From Hyphomicrobiales bacterium (GTDB lineage: Bacteria; Pseudomonadota; Alphaproteobacteria; Rhizobiales; Beijerinckiaceae): a stretch of DNA of 64,000 nt. The notes under the pieces are model-generated. The model had not been told where the DNA came from. It did not search any database and was given only the letters and a program-made list of their open reading frames with translations. The stretch spans positions 34,724 through 98,723 of the forward strand of contig JAFBAK010000245.1 in assembly GCA_019247795.1 (NCBI GenBank), given 5' to 3'. The position numbers were made by a program, and so were the translations under genes. Shown here one piece after another: positions 27,268-35,379 of this stretch (within the stretch, counting starts at the first letter, position 1; each line of letters opens with the position of its first letter).

Positions 27268-27964
27268 AGTCTTCATCCGGAGGAAAGCGGTGCGGAGCGC
27301 GGCGGGCGAGCGCAAGGAAATTCTCGCCGACATCCGCTTTGCACTCGCGCCCGGAGAGGTCACCGCGCTTGTCGGACCTTCCGGCTCGGGCAAGACGACG
27401 CTCCTCAAGATCATCGCGGGGCTCGATCACGATTTCGAGGGCGAAGTGACCATCCCGGCCGAGCGCCTCGGCTTCGTCTTCCAGGAACCTCGCCTCCTTC
27501 CCTGGCGCACCGTCGAGGAGAATGTCAGGATTGCCGCGCCGCAGGCGAGCAATTCGGACTTGGAGCCGCTCTTCAACGCGCTCGGCCTTGGCCAGCACCG
27601 CCGGCATTTTCCGGGCGAATTGTCGCTCGGTCTTGCACGTCGGGCCGCTGTCGCGCGCGCTTTCGCCGTCCGCCCTGATTTGCTGCTGCTCGACGAACCG
27701 TTCGTCTCGCTCGACGAGACGCTGGCTCGACAGCTTCAGGAGGAACTCATCGCACTGGTCGAGAGAAGCTGCGTGACGAGCTTGCTTGTGACTCACGATA
27801 TCCTGGAGGCTGCGCGGCTCGTCGAACGCGTGATCGTCCTTGATGGACGGCCGGCACGAATGGTCGCCGATTTGGCGATCGAAAAGCCGCGCGCCCAGCG
27901 CTCGGCGACGTTCGTGAGCTCGATCGCCGACCGCATCCGCTCAACTCGGCTCACGACATCGTGA
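27236..27964 (+). CDS. NitT/TauT-type ABC ATPase with altered signature motif
   Basis: 242-aa ATPase of the upstream transporter. Walker A GPSGSGKTT near residue 48 and Walker B LLLLDEPF near 148 are standard, but the ABC signature reads LSLGLARR instead of LSGGQ(R/Q)R. The switch His is present in LLVTHDI. A TTG at 27227 is an alternative start; I chose the ATG at 27236. It is convergent with the next gene, 23 bases away. Confidence 0.87.
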   Translation: MHRVGESAKLEVFIRRKAVRSAAGERKEILADIRFALAPGEVTALVGPSGSGKTTLLKIIAGLDHDFEGEVTIPAERLGFVFQEPRLLPWRTVEENVRIAAPQASNSDLEPLFNALGLGQHRRHFPGELSLGLARRAAVARAFAVRPDLLLLDEPFVSLDETLARQLQEELIALVERSCVTSLLVTHDILEAARLVERVIVLDGRPARMVADLAIEKPRAQRSATFVSSIADRIRSTRLTTS

Positions 27965-27987
27965 CGTGATCGGATGCTCGCCTTCTC

Positions 27988-28518
27988 TCAATCGCTCGGG
28001 CAGGCGTAAACGGCGCGGACCTTGAGCGCGTAGTGCATCGCCGGATAGCCGTCGAACACGCCATTGATCAGGATCGTCTGCGTTTCTCCCGGCAGAACCG
28101 TGCCCCCGCCCGTGGCAGTCGTCTCGTCGAGATCCATCGTCGGGTAGGAGATCTCGACTTTCCGGATGATCTTGCCCGTCAGAATGTTGTGAACATCCCA
28201 GGTGAACGCGTGGGCATAGACGAGGAAGGAGGCGCTGGCCGACCGCAACGCCCTGAATTCCGCATCGGTGACCGGCTGCGGGTCACAATCCTCGAGCGTT
28301 CGGCCGATGCCGAGGGAAGCGCGTTTTGCGCGGCTTTCCTCCTCGCAATCGTCACGGCACGTCGTCATCTGGAAACGGATCATGTCGTCGGTGATGTCGG
28401 CGCCCTTGACGCGCTGCGCGATGCAGGCGCGAAAGCAGGTCTGCGCGCTTGCGTCTCCGATCCCACTCGACACGGCGAGCACCGCGAGAGCCAGAAACAT
28501 GAAGCGAGCGTGATACAT
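27988..28518 (-). CDS. Exported protein with twin Cys-x3-Cys motif
   Basis: 176 aa; signal peptide cleaved near ASAQ (about residue 26). The mature N-terminus has CFRAC and, 25 residues later, CRDDC: a twin CX3C pattern like helical hairpins held by two disulfides. The rest looks beta-rich (FTWDVHNILTGKIIRK) with a last Cys near the C-terminus. No named family recognised. It is the last of three leftward small genes inside the pqq/xox block, so it may help periplasmic quinoprotein maturation. Confidence 0.75.
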   Translation of the reverse strand: MYHARFMFLALAVLAVSSGIGDASAQTCFRACIAQRVKGADITDDMIRFQMTTCRDDCEEESRAKRASLGIGRTLEDCDPQPVTDAEFRALRSASASFLVYAHAFTWDVHNILTGKIIRKVEISYPTMDLDETTATGGGTVLPGETQTILINGVFDGYPAMHYALKVRAVYACPSD

Positions 28519-28549
28519 CTCGAGTGATCGGCCGAACGGCGCAATCGCG

Positions 28550-28948
28550 CTATTTGCAATCGACGAGGTCGTGATCGTCGATCGAGAACACCTTGCCTTC
28601 TTTCACCTCGACACCACGCGCCGCGCAGGCCTTGCCGCTGGCGTAGACGATTTTTGCATCATACCGGCCCGACGAAATCCCCGTCACATCGAGCCTTTCG
28701 TCGTGATCAACGGACGCGTCCGGATCGTTCTCGCATTGATTCTTGCCGAAGCTCGAACTTCCGGCAGGCGCCAAGCGGAACTCCTTGATCGTGCCGGTCG
28801 TCAAGTTCCAAAAGCGGGTGCGGCTCGCTGCGTCCGCATCCCCCGCCACAAAGCTGAAACAGACAACGCACAGCGCCGCGAAGCCCGCGGCGCGTGAGAA
28901 TAACCGAGAAGTTCGGCAAGGCTGAAAAGACAATGGGGCGGGCGGCAT
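28550..28948 (-). CDS. Exported protein with an acidic DPD metal-binding-like loop
   Basis: 132 aa with a signal peptide ending near DADA (residue 40); GAGGAG precedes the ATG. The mature part begins RFWNLTTGTIKEFRLAPAG, a small beta-fold seen in other exported bacterial proteins of unknown role. Residues 75-84 read DPDASVDHDE, flanked by Cys72, with a second acidic patch DDHDLVD at the end. The loop resembles an EF-hand start with Pro in second position, as in lanmodulin, but position 12 is Leu. Metal binding is only a suggestion. Confidence 0.78.
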   Translation of the reverse strand: MPPAPLSFQPCRTSRLFSRAAGFAALCVVCFSFVAGDADAASRTRFWNLTTGTIKEFRLAPAGSSSFGKNQCENDPDASVDHDERLDVTGISSGRYDAKIVYASGKACAARGVEVKEGKVFSIDDHDLVDCK

Positions 28949-28990
28949 TCGACTACTCCTCGGGTCTCATTCTGACTCGCTGCGGCGTTC

Positions 28991-29203
28991 TCATGTCTTG
29001 CGCTGCTGGTGCCCCGAATACTCGCAGTGCCAACGCATGATCGTCCAATTGGGGTGCTCGACGGCCCATTGCGCCATCGTGGGCTCTGCCTGCATGGCGC
29101 ATTTCTGGAGCGACACACTCGAATCGACGATGATGCGCTGATCCTCGCAAATATTGGCATTGGCCAACGAGCAGACGGTGAGAACGATTTCGAGGAATTC
29201 CAT
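28991..29203 (-). CDS. Small four-cysteine protein
   Basis: 70 aa, start ATG at 29203 behind TAGGAG (the ORF track starts 36 codons earlier). MEFLEIVLTVCSLANANIC at the start, then a Cys near 35, PTMAQWAVEHPNW and a last Cys in RWHCEY. Four cysteines could make two disulfides. It resembles a conserved alphaproteobacterial small protein of unknown function. The N-terminus is hydrophobic but short for a signal peptide. First of three leftward small genes, divergent from the pentapeptide gene. Confidence 0.72.
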   Translation of the reverse strand: MEFLEIVLTVCSLANANICEDQRIIVDSSVSLQKCAMQAEPTMAQWAVEHPNWTIMRWHCEYSGHQQRKT

Positions 29204-29334
29204 TTGCGCTCCTACCCCCGTGGCTGACCACAGGCCAAGGCTAACATCGGTTTCGTGCCGCCTGCAATTCAGCTCGCCCTCACGCTCGACAGTTATGCTC
29301 CTCCAGCGCAAAATGAAGACCGGGAACGTAAAAG

Positions 29335-30141
29335 ATGCATAATCGCCTAAGCTTGGCCTTCTCGGTCATCGTTGTGGTCCTTGCCGCGACCGGGAGTGCG
29401 CGAGCGCAGGATATGTTGCGCTTCGTCGATCTCGACAGCCCCGAGATGAAGAGCGCGGAAATGACGAGCAGCGAGCTCGACGCCTTGCTGCGATCATCGA
29501 CGCCATCGAAGCCGCTCGATCTCTCGAGCAAGCGGCTCTCCGGTCTCGACCTCGAGCGGCGTCCTCTTTCGGGCGTCGTGCTGCGCGCCGCAAAGCTCAA
29601 TCGCACCAAGCTCTCTGGTGCCAAGCTCGACCACGCCGTGCTCGATCAAGCGTGGCTGATCGGAGCCGATCTCAGCGGTGCCGACCTTTCGGGCGCCTCG
29701 TTGTTCGGTGCTCAACTTCAAGGCGCGAAACTCGACGGCGCCGATCTCAGGGGCGCTCGGCTCGCCGCCGACCTCTCGGGCGCAAGCCTCGCGGGCGCCA
29801 AGCTCGCCGGCGTGGACGCGAGCGCCGATATGCGCAATCAGTCGATGGGCCTCATGCGCGGCGTACTGCGATCGGCCAATCTCGAAGGAGCTGATCTGAG
29901 CGGTGCAAATCTCGCCCGCGCGGATCTGAGCTTCGCAGACCTGAAGCGTGCCAACCTTACCGGCTGCAATTTGGCAGGTGCCGATCTGAGCGGCGCCGAT
30001 CTCAGCGGCGCGAAACTCGGGGGTGCCAATCTCGGCGAAGCCGATCTGAGCTCGACGCTCTTGCCCGATGATGCCGCGCTCGAAGGAGCGCGCAACCTCG
30101 CTCAGGCCCGCAATCTCGATCGGGCCCGCCATTCGAGATAA
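29335..30141 (+). CDS. Exported pentapeptide-repeat protein
   Basis: 268 aa; signal peptide cleaved near ARAQ (about residue 25). From about residue 60 to 250 it is built of A(D/N)LxG-type pentapeptides ([13 protein letters not shown] and many like it), interrupted near residue 165 by [16 protein letters not shown]. Such repeats form a right-handed quadrilateral beta-helix, usually a binding scaffold. The function here is unknown. Its place before the PQQ-associated binding protein suggests a periplasmic role in the same system. Confidence 0.85.
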   Translation: MHNRLSLAFSVIVVVLAATGSARAQDMLRFVDLDSPEMKSAEMTSSELDALLRSSTPSKPLDLSSKRLSGLDLERRPLSGVVLRAAKLNRTKLSGAKLDHAVLDQAWLIGADLSGADLSGASLFGAQLQGAKLDGADLRGARLAADLSGASLAGAKLAGVDASADMRNQSMGLMRGVLRSANLEGADLSGANLARADLSFADLKRANLTGCNLAGADLSGADLSGAKLGGANLGEADLSSTLLPDDAALEGARNLAQARNLDRARHSR

Positions 30142-30295
30142 TTCGGCGGCAGCTTCCAATCAATGTTTTCGAATGCTCCCGCCGTCGGAAAGAGCGGTCT
30201 CGTAATCACGGATGCCATGAAAAAGGCCAAGATGGCCTTGAGCATCGAACCCACGCGTCGCTGACGGGCTAACGGGATGGCGCGACGTTGATGCA

Positions 30296-31540
30296 ATGAA
30301 TGCGAGCGCTGTTTCAATGATCTCGTCTAGTCGCTTCCTGCCGCGCGTCAGTGGGCTCGCGTTGTTTCTTTTCCTCGTGGTGCCCGCCCCCAGCCTCGTT
30401 CCGGCCCGGGCCGCAGACCCTGCCGAGATCCGCATCGGCTATCTGCACCTCGCCGAATCGAAGCAGCAGCCGATCTCGCTTCTCGACGAGCCCACCGATG
30501 ACGACGGCATCGCCGGCGCCAGAATGGCCGTCGAAGACAACAATGGGACAGGACGCTTCACCAATCAGCATTTCTCGATCGAGGATATGCGCCTGAAGCC
30601 CTCGGACGACGCGGCAGCGGCCGCGAAATCTCTCATCGACAAAGGCATCCTACTGATCGTCGTCGACCTTCCTCCTGGAATGGTGCTCACGGCCGCGGAT
30701 GCGGGCCGCGCTTCCGGTGCAACGCTCTTCGATGCGGGTTCAAGCGATGATTCGCTGCGCGAGGAGGATTGCCGCGCCAATGTCATCCACACCGCGCCGA
30801 CCCGTTCGATGTTGGCCGACGCGCTCGCGCAATATCTTGCATGGAAGCGCTGGCAGCGTTGGCTCCTCGTCACCGGCTCACACCCGCAAGATGCGCTTTA
30901 CGCCGACGCGCTGAAACGTGCCGCCAAGCGCTTCGGCTCGACGATCGTCGAGGAGCGCATTTTCAAGGACACGGGAGGCGCAAGGCGCACCGACACCGGC
31001 ATCGTCCAGACGCAGAGGCAGATGCCCGTCTTCACCCAAAACGCTCCGGCCTATGATGTGCTCGTCGCTGCCGACGAGAGCAATGTTTTCGCCGGATACC
31101 TTCCCTATCGCACCTGGGATGCACGCCCGGTGGCGGGCTCGGCCGGGCTCGTGCCGACGAGCTGGGATCCCGCGCATGACAGCTGGGGCGCCGTGCAAAT
31201 GCAGAACCGTTTCATCAAGCTTGCGCACCGGCGCATGAAAGCAATCGACATGCAGGCCTGGACCGCGGTGCGCATGATCGGCGAAGGCGCGACGCGCACG
31301 CAATCCGCCGACCCGGCAAAAATCGTTGCGTATATCAAGAGCCCCAGCTTCGAGATCGCGGCCTTCAAGGGGCAAAAGCTCACGCTGCGTGATTGGAATC
31401 TGCAATTGCGTCAGCCCATCCTCCTGAGTGACGGGCGCACGGTCGTCTCGGTATCGCCTCAGGAAGGCTATCTGCATCAGACCTCGGAACTTGACACGCT
31501 CGGTTACGATCGCCCGGAGACGAAATGCAAGCTCAATTGA
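30296..31540 (+). CDS. PQQ-associated ABC substrate-binding protein (LutA/Ped-like)
   Basis: 414 aa; signal peptide cleaved near ARA (about residue 40). Type I branched-chain-like binding fold of the subgroup found only beside PQQ dehydrogenases: EIRIGYLHLAESKQQPISLLDEP near residue 43, then GTGRFTNQHFSIEDMRL. Relatives in Methylobacterium and Pseudomonas are required for lanthanide use, so it may bind lanthanide or a carrier. It overlaps the propeller gene by 16 bases. The 154-base gap before it holds only an unsupported 33-codon ORF. Confidence 0.87.
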   Translation: MNASAVSMISSSRFLPRVSGLALFLFLVVPAPSLVPARAADPAEIRIGYLHLAESKQQPISLLDEPTDDDGIAGARMAVEDNNGTGRFTNQHFSIEDMRLKPSDDAAAAAKSLIDKGILLIVVDLPPGMVLTAADAGRASGATLFDAGSSDDSLREEDCRANVIHTAPTRSMLADALAQYLAWKRWQRWLLVTGSHPQDALYADALKRAAKRFGSTIVEERIFKDTGGARRTDTGIVQTQRQMPVFTQNAPAYDVLVAADESNVFAGYLPYRTWDARPVAGSAGLVPTSWDPAHDSWGAVQMQNRFIKLAHRRMKAIDMQAWTAVRMIGEGATRTQSADPAKIVAYIKSPSFEIAAFKGQKLTLRDWNLQLRQPILLSDGRTVVSVSPQEGYLHQTSELDTLGYDRPETKCKLN

Positions 31541-32529
31541 TCCGGCGGGGACGCATTCGCCGATGGCCTCCCCTCTGGCTTTCCTTGGCGCTGACCGTCG
31601 GCGCGACCTCATCGGCCTTCGCCTATACGGCCTACGTCACGAATGAGCGCGACAATACGGTGAGCGTCGTCGATCTCGACAAGATGCAAACCGTGAAGAC
31701 CATTCAGGTCGGTCAGCGTCCACGCGGCATCGTGATCAGCCCTGACGGCAAATTCCTTTACATCTGTGCCGGTGATGACGACATCGTGCAGATCGTCGAT
31801 ACCAAATCGCAACAGGTGGTCGGTGATTTGCCGTCGGGTCCCGATCCCGAGCTCTTGGCACTCAATAAAACGGGCGACCTCCTCTACCTCTCGAACGAAA
31901 ACGACGCCCTCGTAACCATCATCGACGTGAAGGAGCGCAAGGCACTGGCGCAAATCCCGGTCGGCGTCGAGCCCGAAGGCATGGGTGTCAGCCCCGATGG
32001 GAAGATCGTCGTCAACACGTCCGAGACGACGAACATGGCGCATTTCATCGACACGGATAAGCGCGATGTCGTCGCGAACGTGCTCGTCGATGCGCGGCCG
32101 CGCTACGCGGAATGGAAGAGCGACGGCTCCGAGGTCTGGGTCTCGGCGGAGGTCGGCGGCACCGTGAGCGTCATCGATCCCGTGAAGCATGTCGTGACGA
32201 AAAAGATCACCTTCTCGGTGCCGGGGCTGCGTTCGGAGGCGATTCAGCCGGTCGGCATCCGCTTCACCAAGGACGGGAAGCTCGCTTTCGTGGCGCTCGG
32301 CCCCGCCAATCGCGTGGCGGTCGTCAATGCACAGACCCATGAGGTCGAGAAATACCTCCTCGTCGGACAGCGCGTCTGGCAACTCGCCTTCACGCCCGAT
32401 CAGAAATATCTGATCTCGACGAACGGCGTGTCCAACGATATCTCCGTCATCGATGTCGCGGACCTCAAGGTGATCAAAAGCATCCAGGTCGGAAGCTTTC
32501 CCTGGGGCGTCGCGATCTCGCCGGAATAG
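31525..32529 (+). CDS. PQQ-associated YVTN beta-propeller protein
   Basis: 334-aa exported seven-bladed propeller of the type that accompanies the PQQ-linked ABC system; signal peptide ends near SAFA. Blades are marked by repeated YVTNERDNTVSVVD-like and SPDGK motifs from residue 35 to the end. Likely periplasmic binding or scaffold protein for the ABC transporter; relatives lie in lut and ped clusters. It overlaps the binding-protein gene, indicating co-translation, and is followed after 16 bases by an uncharacterised gene. Confidence 0.88.
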   Translation: MQAQLIRRGRIRRWPPLWLSLALTVGATSSAFAYTAYVTNERDNTVSVVDLDKMQTVKTIQVGQRPRGIVISPDGKFLYICAGDDDIVQIVDTKSQQVVGDLPSGPDPELLALNKTGDLLYLSNENDALVTIIDVKERKALAQIPVGVEPEGMGVSPDGKIVVNTSETTNMAHFIDTDKRDVVANVLVDARPRYAEWKSDGSEVWVSAEVGGTVSVIDPVKHVVTKKITFSVPGLRSEAIQPVGIRFTKDGKLAFVALGPANRVAVVNAQTHEVEKYLLVGQRVWQLAFTPDQKYLISTNGVSNDISVIDVADLKVIKSIQVGSFPWGVAISPE

Positions 32530-32545
32530 TGCATGAGAAAGCTGC

Positions 32546-33181
32546 ATGTGGGCACTCCAACTCCGAAAGCCGGCGGCGACCTTCGGGCTCGCCTGGACGA
32601 TTGCCTTTTGCGTGATCGGTGAACCGAGCGAGGCCGCGACGAGGCGCGATCCCGATTGGCCATGCCAGCAGATCAAGGTGCCGACGATTTCGGCTGCAGC
32701 CATATGGTCGGGCCCGCCGCTCGAAGGTCGTCCGTCCTGGAGTGCGGATCAGGAGGTGGCCGACCTTGTCGAGCGGCTTGCGGCACGCCGCACCTCGATC
32801 GAGGACGCGCAGAAGCTGATCGATGAGTTCAGCGACAAGGCGGGCTCGCAGAAGCGCGCGCGTCTTCTCCTCCTTTTTGCGGGCGTCTTCGAAGAACTCA
32901 ACAAGCAAAGAGATGAAGTGATCGGCGGTCTTGCGCGCGTGGCGCATCGGCAAGCGGCGTCCGCCGATCAGATCCGCGACGAAAACCATGATTTTCTCGA
33001 GCTGAGGAGCAAGGCGGACAGCGACCCGAACAAGCTCAAGGAGCTTGGCGACAAGCTCGATTGGGACACCCGCATCTTCGAGGATCGCAACCGATCGATC
33101 ACCTATGCGTGCGAGGTTCCGGTCCTGATCGAGCAGCGCCTCTTTGCCATCGCGAGGATGATCGAGCCGAAGGTGGAGTGA
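32546..33181 (+). CDS. Conserved exported protein of the PQQ/lanthanide block
   Basis: 211 aa with a signal peptide ending near SEA (about residue 30), then DPDWPCQQIKVPTIS. The rest is charged and helical, with a coiled-coil-like stretch near residues 75-150 and a last Cys in TYACEVP; the two Cys may pair. I do not know a named domain. It is the last gene of the unit that starts with the PQQ-associated binding protein, so a role with that ABC system is inferred. Confidence 0.76.
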   Translation: MWALQLRKPAATFGLAWTIAFCVIGEPSEAATRRDPDWPCQQIKVPTISAAAIWSGPPLEGRPSWSADQEVADLVERLAARRTSIEDAQKLIDEFSDKAGSQKRARLLLLFAGVFEELNKQRDEVIGGLARVAHRQAASADQIRDENHDFLELRSKADSDPNKLKELGDKLDWDTRIFEDRNRSITYACEVPVLIEQRLFAIARMIEPKVE

Positions 33182-33202
33182 AGAAGTGAAGAAGTGAAGA
33201 AG
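33179..33202. repeat. Three tandem TGAAGAAG units
   Basis: TGAAGAAG is repeated three times starting at the stop codon of the preceding gene. Just after, AAGTGAGTGAA (33200-33210) can pair with TTCACTCGCTT (33249-33259), with a palindrome AGAGGTACCTCT between. The convergent gap (33182-33249) may thus end transcription from both sides. Confidence 0.55.
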
Positions 33203-33249
33203 TGAGTGAAAGGCGATTGGTAGAGGTACCTCTTCACGTGCTTGCGTCT

Positions 33250-33837
33250 TCACTCGCTTGGTCTTGGCTGAGGGTCGCGTTCTTCGAGAGGATGACCTTC
33301 CGCCTCCCAGCCTGTAGTTCCGTCCGGGTACCAGATCACGCTCGTGTAGCCGAGTGAGAGCGCGCGCTTCGCTGCGTTCCACGATTGCCAGCAATCGGCA
33401 AGGCAGTAGAAGACGAGCGCCGTGGATGTGTCGCCATGCGTGGCTCGACGAAGTCCATCGGCGAAATAAGCCTGCATCGAAGGATGGAGTTCCCCGTAGC
33501 CCGTGTCCGGAAGCCAAACGCTTCCCGGGATGTCCTCGCGCAGCTTGTCGCGCCAAATCACTTGCGCCGGCAAGCCGCGCGGTCGTGGCGCTTGCGGCAG
33601 CACGTCGATGAAAATCGCCGCGCTCTTCGTCCAGAGCGCGAAGACCTGAGGCGTAGTCAAGACGCGCGCGCCATTGAGCGTCGCCGGCACGGGTGATCTG
33701 TAGTCGGAAAGACGGTAGCCCTCGGGCTCGATCGGCGGGTCGGCGGATAAAGCGCGCGATCCGAAGCTCGCAAAAATGATCAGAGCCGAAAGGCCGGTGC
33801 AGGCGCTGGTGCGCAGAGCCTCAGAAAGAAGCGTCAT
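33250..33837 (-). CDS. PQQ-associated rhodanese-like protein with C-x3-CW motif
   Basis: 195-aa exported rhodanese-like protein of the family found with PQQ-dependent oxidation genes; signal peptide ends near ALSA (about residue 32). The signature FYCLADCWQSWNAAKRA lies near residue 143, with two Cys and a Trp where rhodaneses hold a single catalytic Cys. A disulfide or metal-related maturation role in the periplasm is likely but unproven. Its start overlaps the xoxJ stop as ATGA; last gene of the xoxF-G-J unit. Confidence 0.88.
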   Translation of the reverse strand: MTLLSEALRTSACTGLSALIIFASFGSRALSADPPIEPEGYRLSDYRSPVPATLNGARVLTTPQVFALWTKSAAIFIDVLPQAPRPRGLPAQVIWRDKLREDIPGSVWLPDTGYGELHPSMQAYFADGLRRATHGDTSTALVFYCLADCWQSWNAAKRALSLGYTSVIWYPDGTTGWEAEGHPLEERDPQPRPSE

Positions 33838-34745
33838 TCCTTGATCTGGTTGTCCTTCTCATCGAGCAACGGCACGCCGTAGGACAAGAGGAGATGATCG
33901 ATATCTTTCTGGTTGGCGCTGATCAGCGAGTTGAGCTCGCGTTTCCAATCCTGATCGGTGCGTCGCACACCCATGACGATGCGATAAGTCATCGGCGGCC
34001 CGCTTTTCTCCTTTGTGAGGAGAACGAGGGAAATGGGAGATTTCGCCTGCTTGGCGTAGTAGCCGGCAATTGGCCCCCACAATACACCCGCATCGATCAC
34101 GCCGGCATCGAGGTCGTGAACCATTGCCTCGGCCGATGAATCGTAGCGCGTGTCAATGACGAGCGGATACGGCTTGGCGCGAGCCATGAGCCCGGCCGCC
34201 GCCATGTTGTCGGAAGGCGGGGTCCCCGCAACCACGCCGATGCGCTTGTCCTTCAGGCGTGGATCTTCCAGATCCTCTATGCCGTCGAGACCCGTTCCGG
34301 GCTTGAATATCAGCGCATAGGCGGAGCGATAATAGGGGTTGGTCGGCTGGACGAGATCGTCGCCGAGCGGATACCCCATCACCACGTCGCACCGGCGCTG
34401 CATGAGGGTCATGCGCACGAAGCCCGTCGCCTGCGGATACCATTCATAGGCGAGATCCTTGCCGAGCTTGCGGGCGAAAAGCTCCGCGAGCTTGTTCTCG
34501 AAGCCTTCACCCGCCTGAGTCGAGAAGGGCATGTTGCGCGGGTCGGCACAGACGCGAAGCGTCTTCGGGTCGACAAGCTCGAGCGAGGACTGTGATTGCG
34601 GGGGCTGTGCCTGCGAGGATTGAGACGGCAATGGCTGCGGCTGCGGAGGCTGCGCCTCAGTCGTCTGCGCTTCACTGCGCCCGACAGCGCAGGCCAAAAT
34701 CAGGACGAGAAGCTGGAGGCAAGCGCGGCAGCCGGGCAGCATCAT
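33834..34745 (-). CDS. xoxJ: XoxJ, periplasmic binding-protein-like partner of XoxF
   Basis: 303-aa periplasmic type II binding-fold protein of the XoxJ/MxaJ family, thought to help activate or assemble the methanol dehydrogenase. Signal peptide ends near SEAQ, followed by a Pro/Gln/Ser-rich linker of about 30 residues. The domain begins TLRVCADPRNMPFS. RYDSSAEAMVHDLDAGVIDAGVLWGP near residue 190 is typical. The ATG at 34745 overlaps the xoxG stop (ATGA); the ORF-track extension lies inside xoxG. Confidence 0.93.
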   Translation of the reverse strand: MMLPGCRACLQLLVLILACAVGRSEAQTTEAQPPQPQPLPSQSSQAQPPQSQSSLELVDPKTLRVCADPRNMPFSTQAGEGFENKLAELFARKLGKDLAYEWYPQATGFVRMTLMQRRCDVVMGYPLGDDLVQPTNPYYRSAYALIFKPGTGLDGIEDLEDPRLKDKRIGVVAGTPPSDNMAAAGLMARAKPYPLVIDTRYDSSAEAMVHDLDAGVIDAGVLWGPIAGYYAKQAKSPISLVLLTKEKSGPPMTYRIVMGVRRTDQDWKRELNSLISANQKDIDHLLLSYGVPLLDEKDNQIKE

Positions 34746-35308
34746 TTCGCACCCATGCAGCTGTCCTCGGCCTTGGAATAGGCTTGCGTCTTCGCCTCCT
34801 TCTTCTCGGGACGCACGCGATCGAGCGCCCCGTCCGAACGCGCACGCAGATAAACGAAGATGTCGTCGAGGTAGCACATGACGTTCGGGTTATTGCCGAA
34901 AGCGGGCATCACGTTGTTCTGAGACGTGGTCACATTGACGCGGCCTCCCGCTATCGTGCTTGCGAAATCGGCATAGCTCAGCTTTTGCAACGAATCCTTC
35001 AACGCGGGCGCGTAGCTCGAGCCGTCCCCGTTGGGCCCATGACAGACGTGGCAATCGGAGTGATAACGGCGATAGCCCGAGTAAGTGTACCAGTCCCAGG
35101 TGCCGTCCTCCGAGACGTGGAAGGTCGGGTTTCCCTGCGCATCGACATATTTGCCGTTCTCGTCCTTGGAGACGGATTTGGGATCGCCGGAACCATCCGC
35201 AAGGACAGCGCTCGCCAAGGTCGCGAGCGACAAAACTGAAGCGGCAAGACACGCAAAGATCCTGAACGAACGAGGGCATGCGCTATGAGGCACGGTCTGA
35301 TCCTTCAT
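34742..35308 (-). CDS. xoxG: XoxG, c-type cytochrome electron acceptor of XoxF
   Basis: 188-aa exported cytochrome c of the methanol-metabolism type; signal peptide ends near VLA (about residue 37). Haem site CHVCH near residue 86, probable Met ligand in NNVMPAFG near 130, and two further Cys (MCYLDD and CMGAK) that probably form a disulfide, a mark of this family. It takes electrons from the PQQH2 of XoxF. It is 133 bases downstream of xoxF with a terminator between. Confidence 0.94.
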   Translation of the reverse strand: MKDQTVPHSACPRSFRIFACLAASVLSLATLASAVLADGSGDPKSVSKDENGKYVDAQGNPTFHVSEDGTWDWYTYSGYRRYHSDCHVCHGPNGDGSSYAPALKDSLQKLSYADFASTIAGGRVNVTTSQNNVMPAFGNNPNVMCYLDDIFVYLRARSDGALDRVRPEKKEAKTQAYSKAEDSCMGAK

Positions 35309-35379
35309 CGAGCGAGCGACACCACGCCAAAATCGTAAAGGCGCCGATGGTTCCCGAGCCGAGAGAGTGAGAGGCGAAA

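Noticed and set aside
27988-29203. A lanmodulin gene among the small exported proteins
   Set aside because: None has several full EF-hand loops; only one partial acidic loop is present.
30163-30264. 33-codon ORF starting MFSNAPAVGKSG in the gap before the PQQ-associated binding protein
   Set aside because: No ribosome site and no family resemblance; it may be chance.
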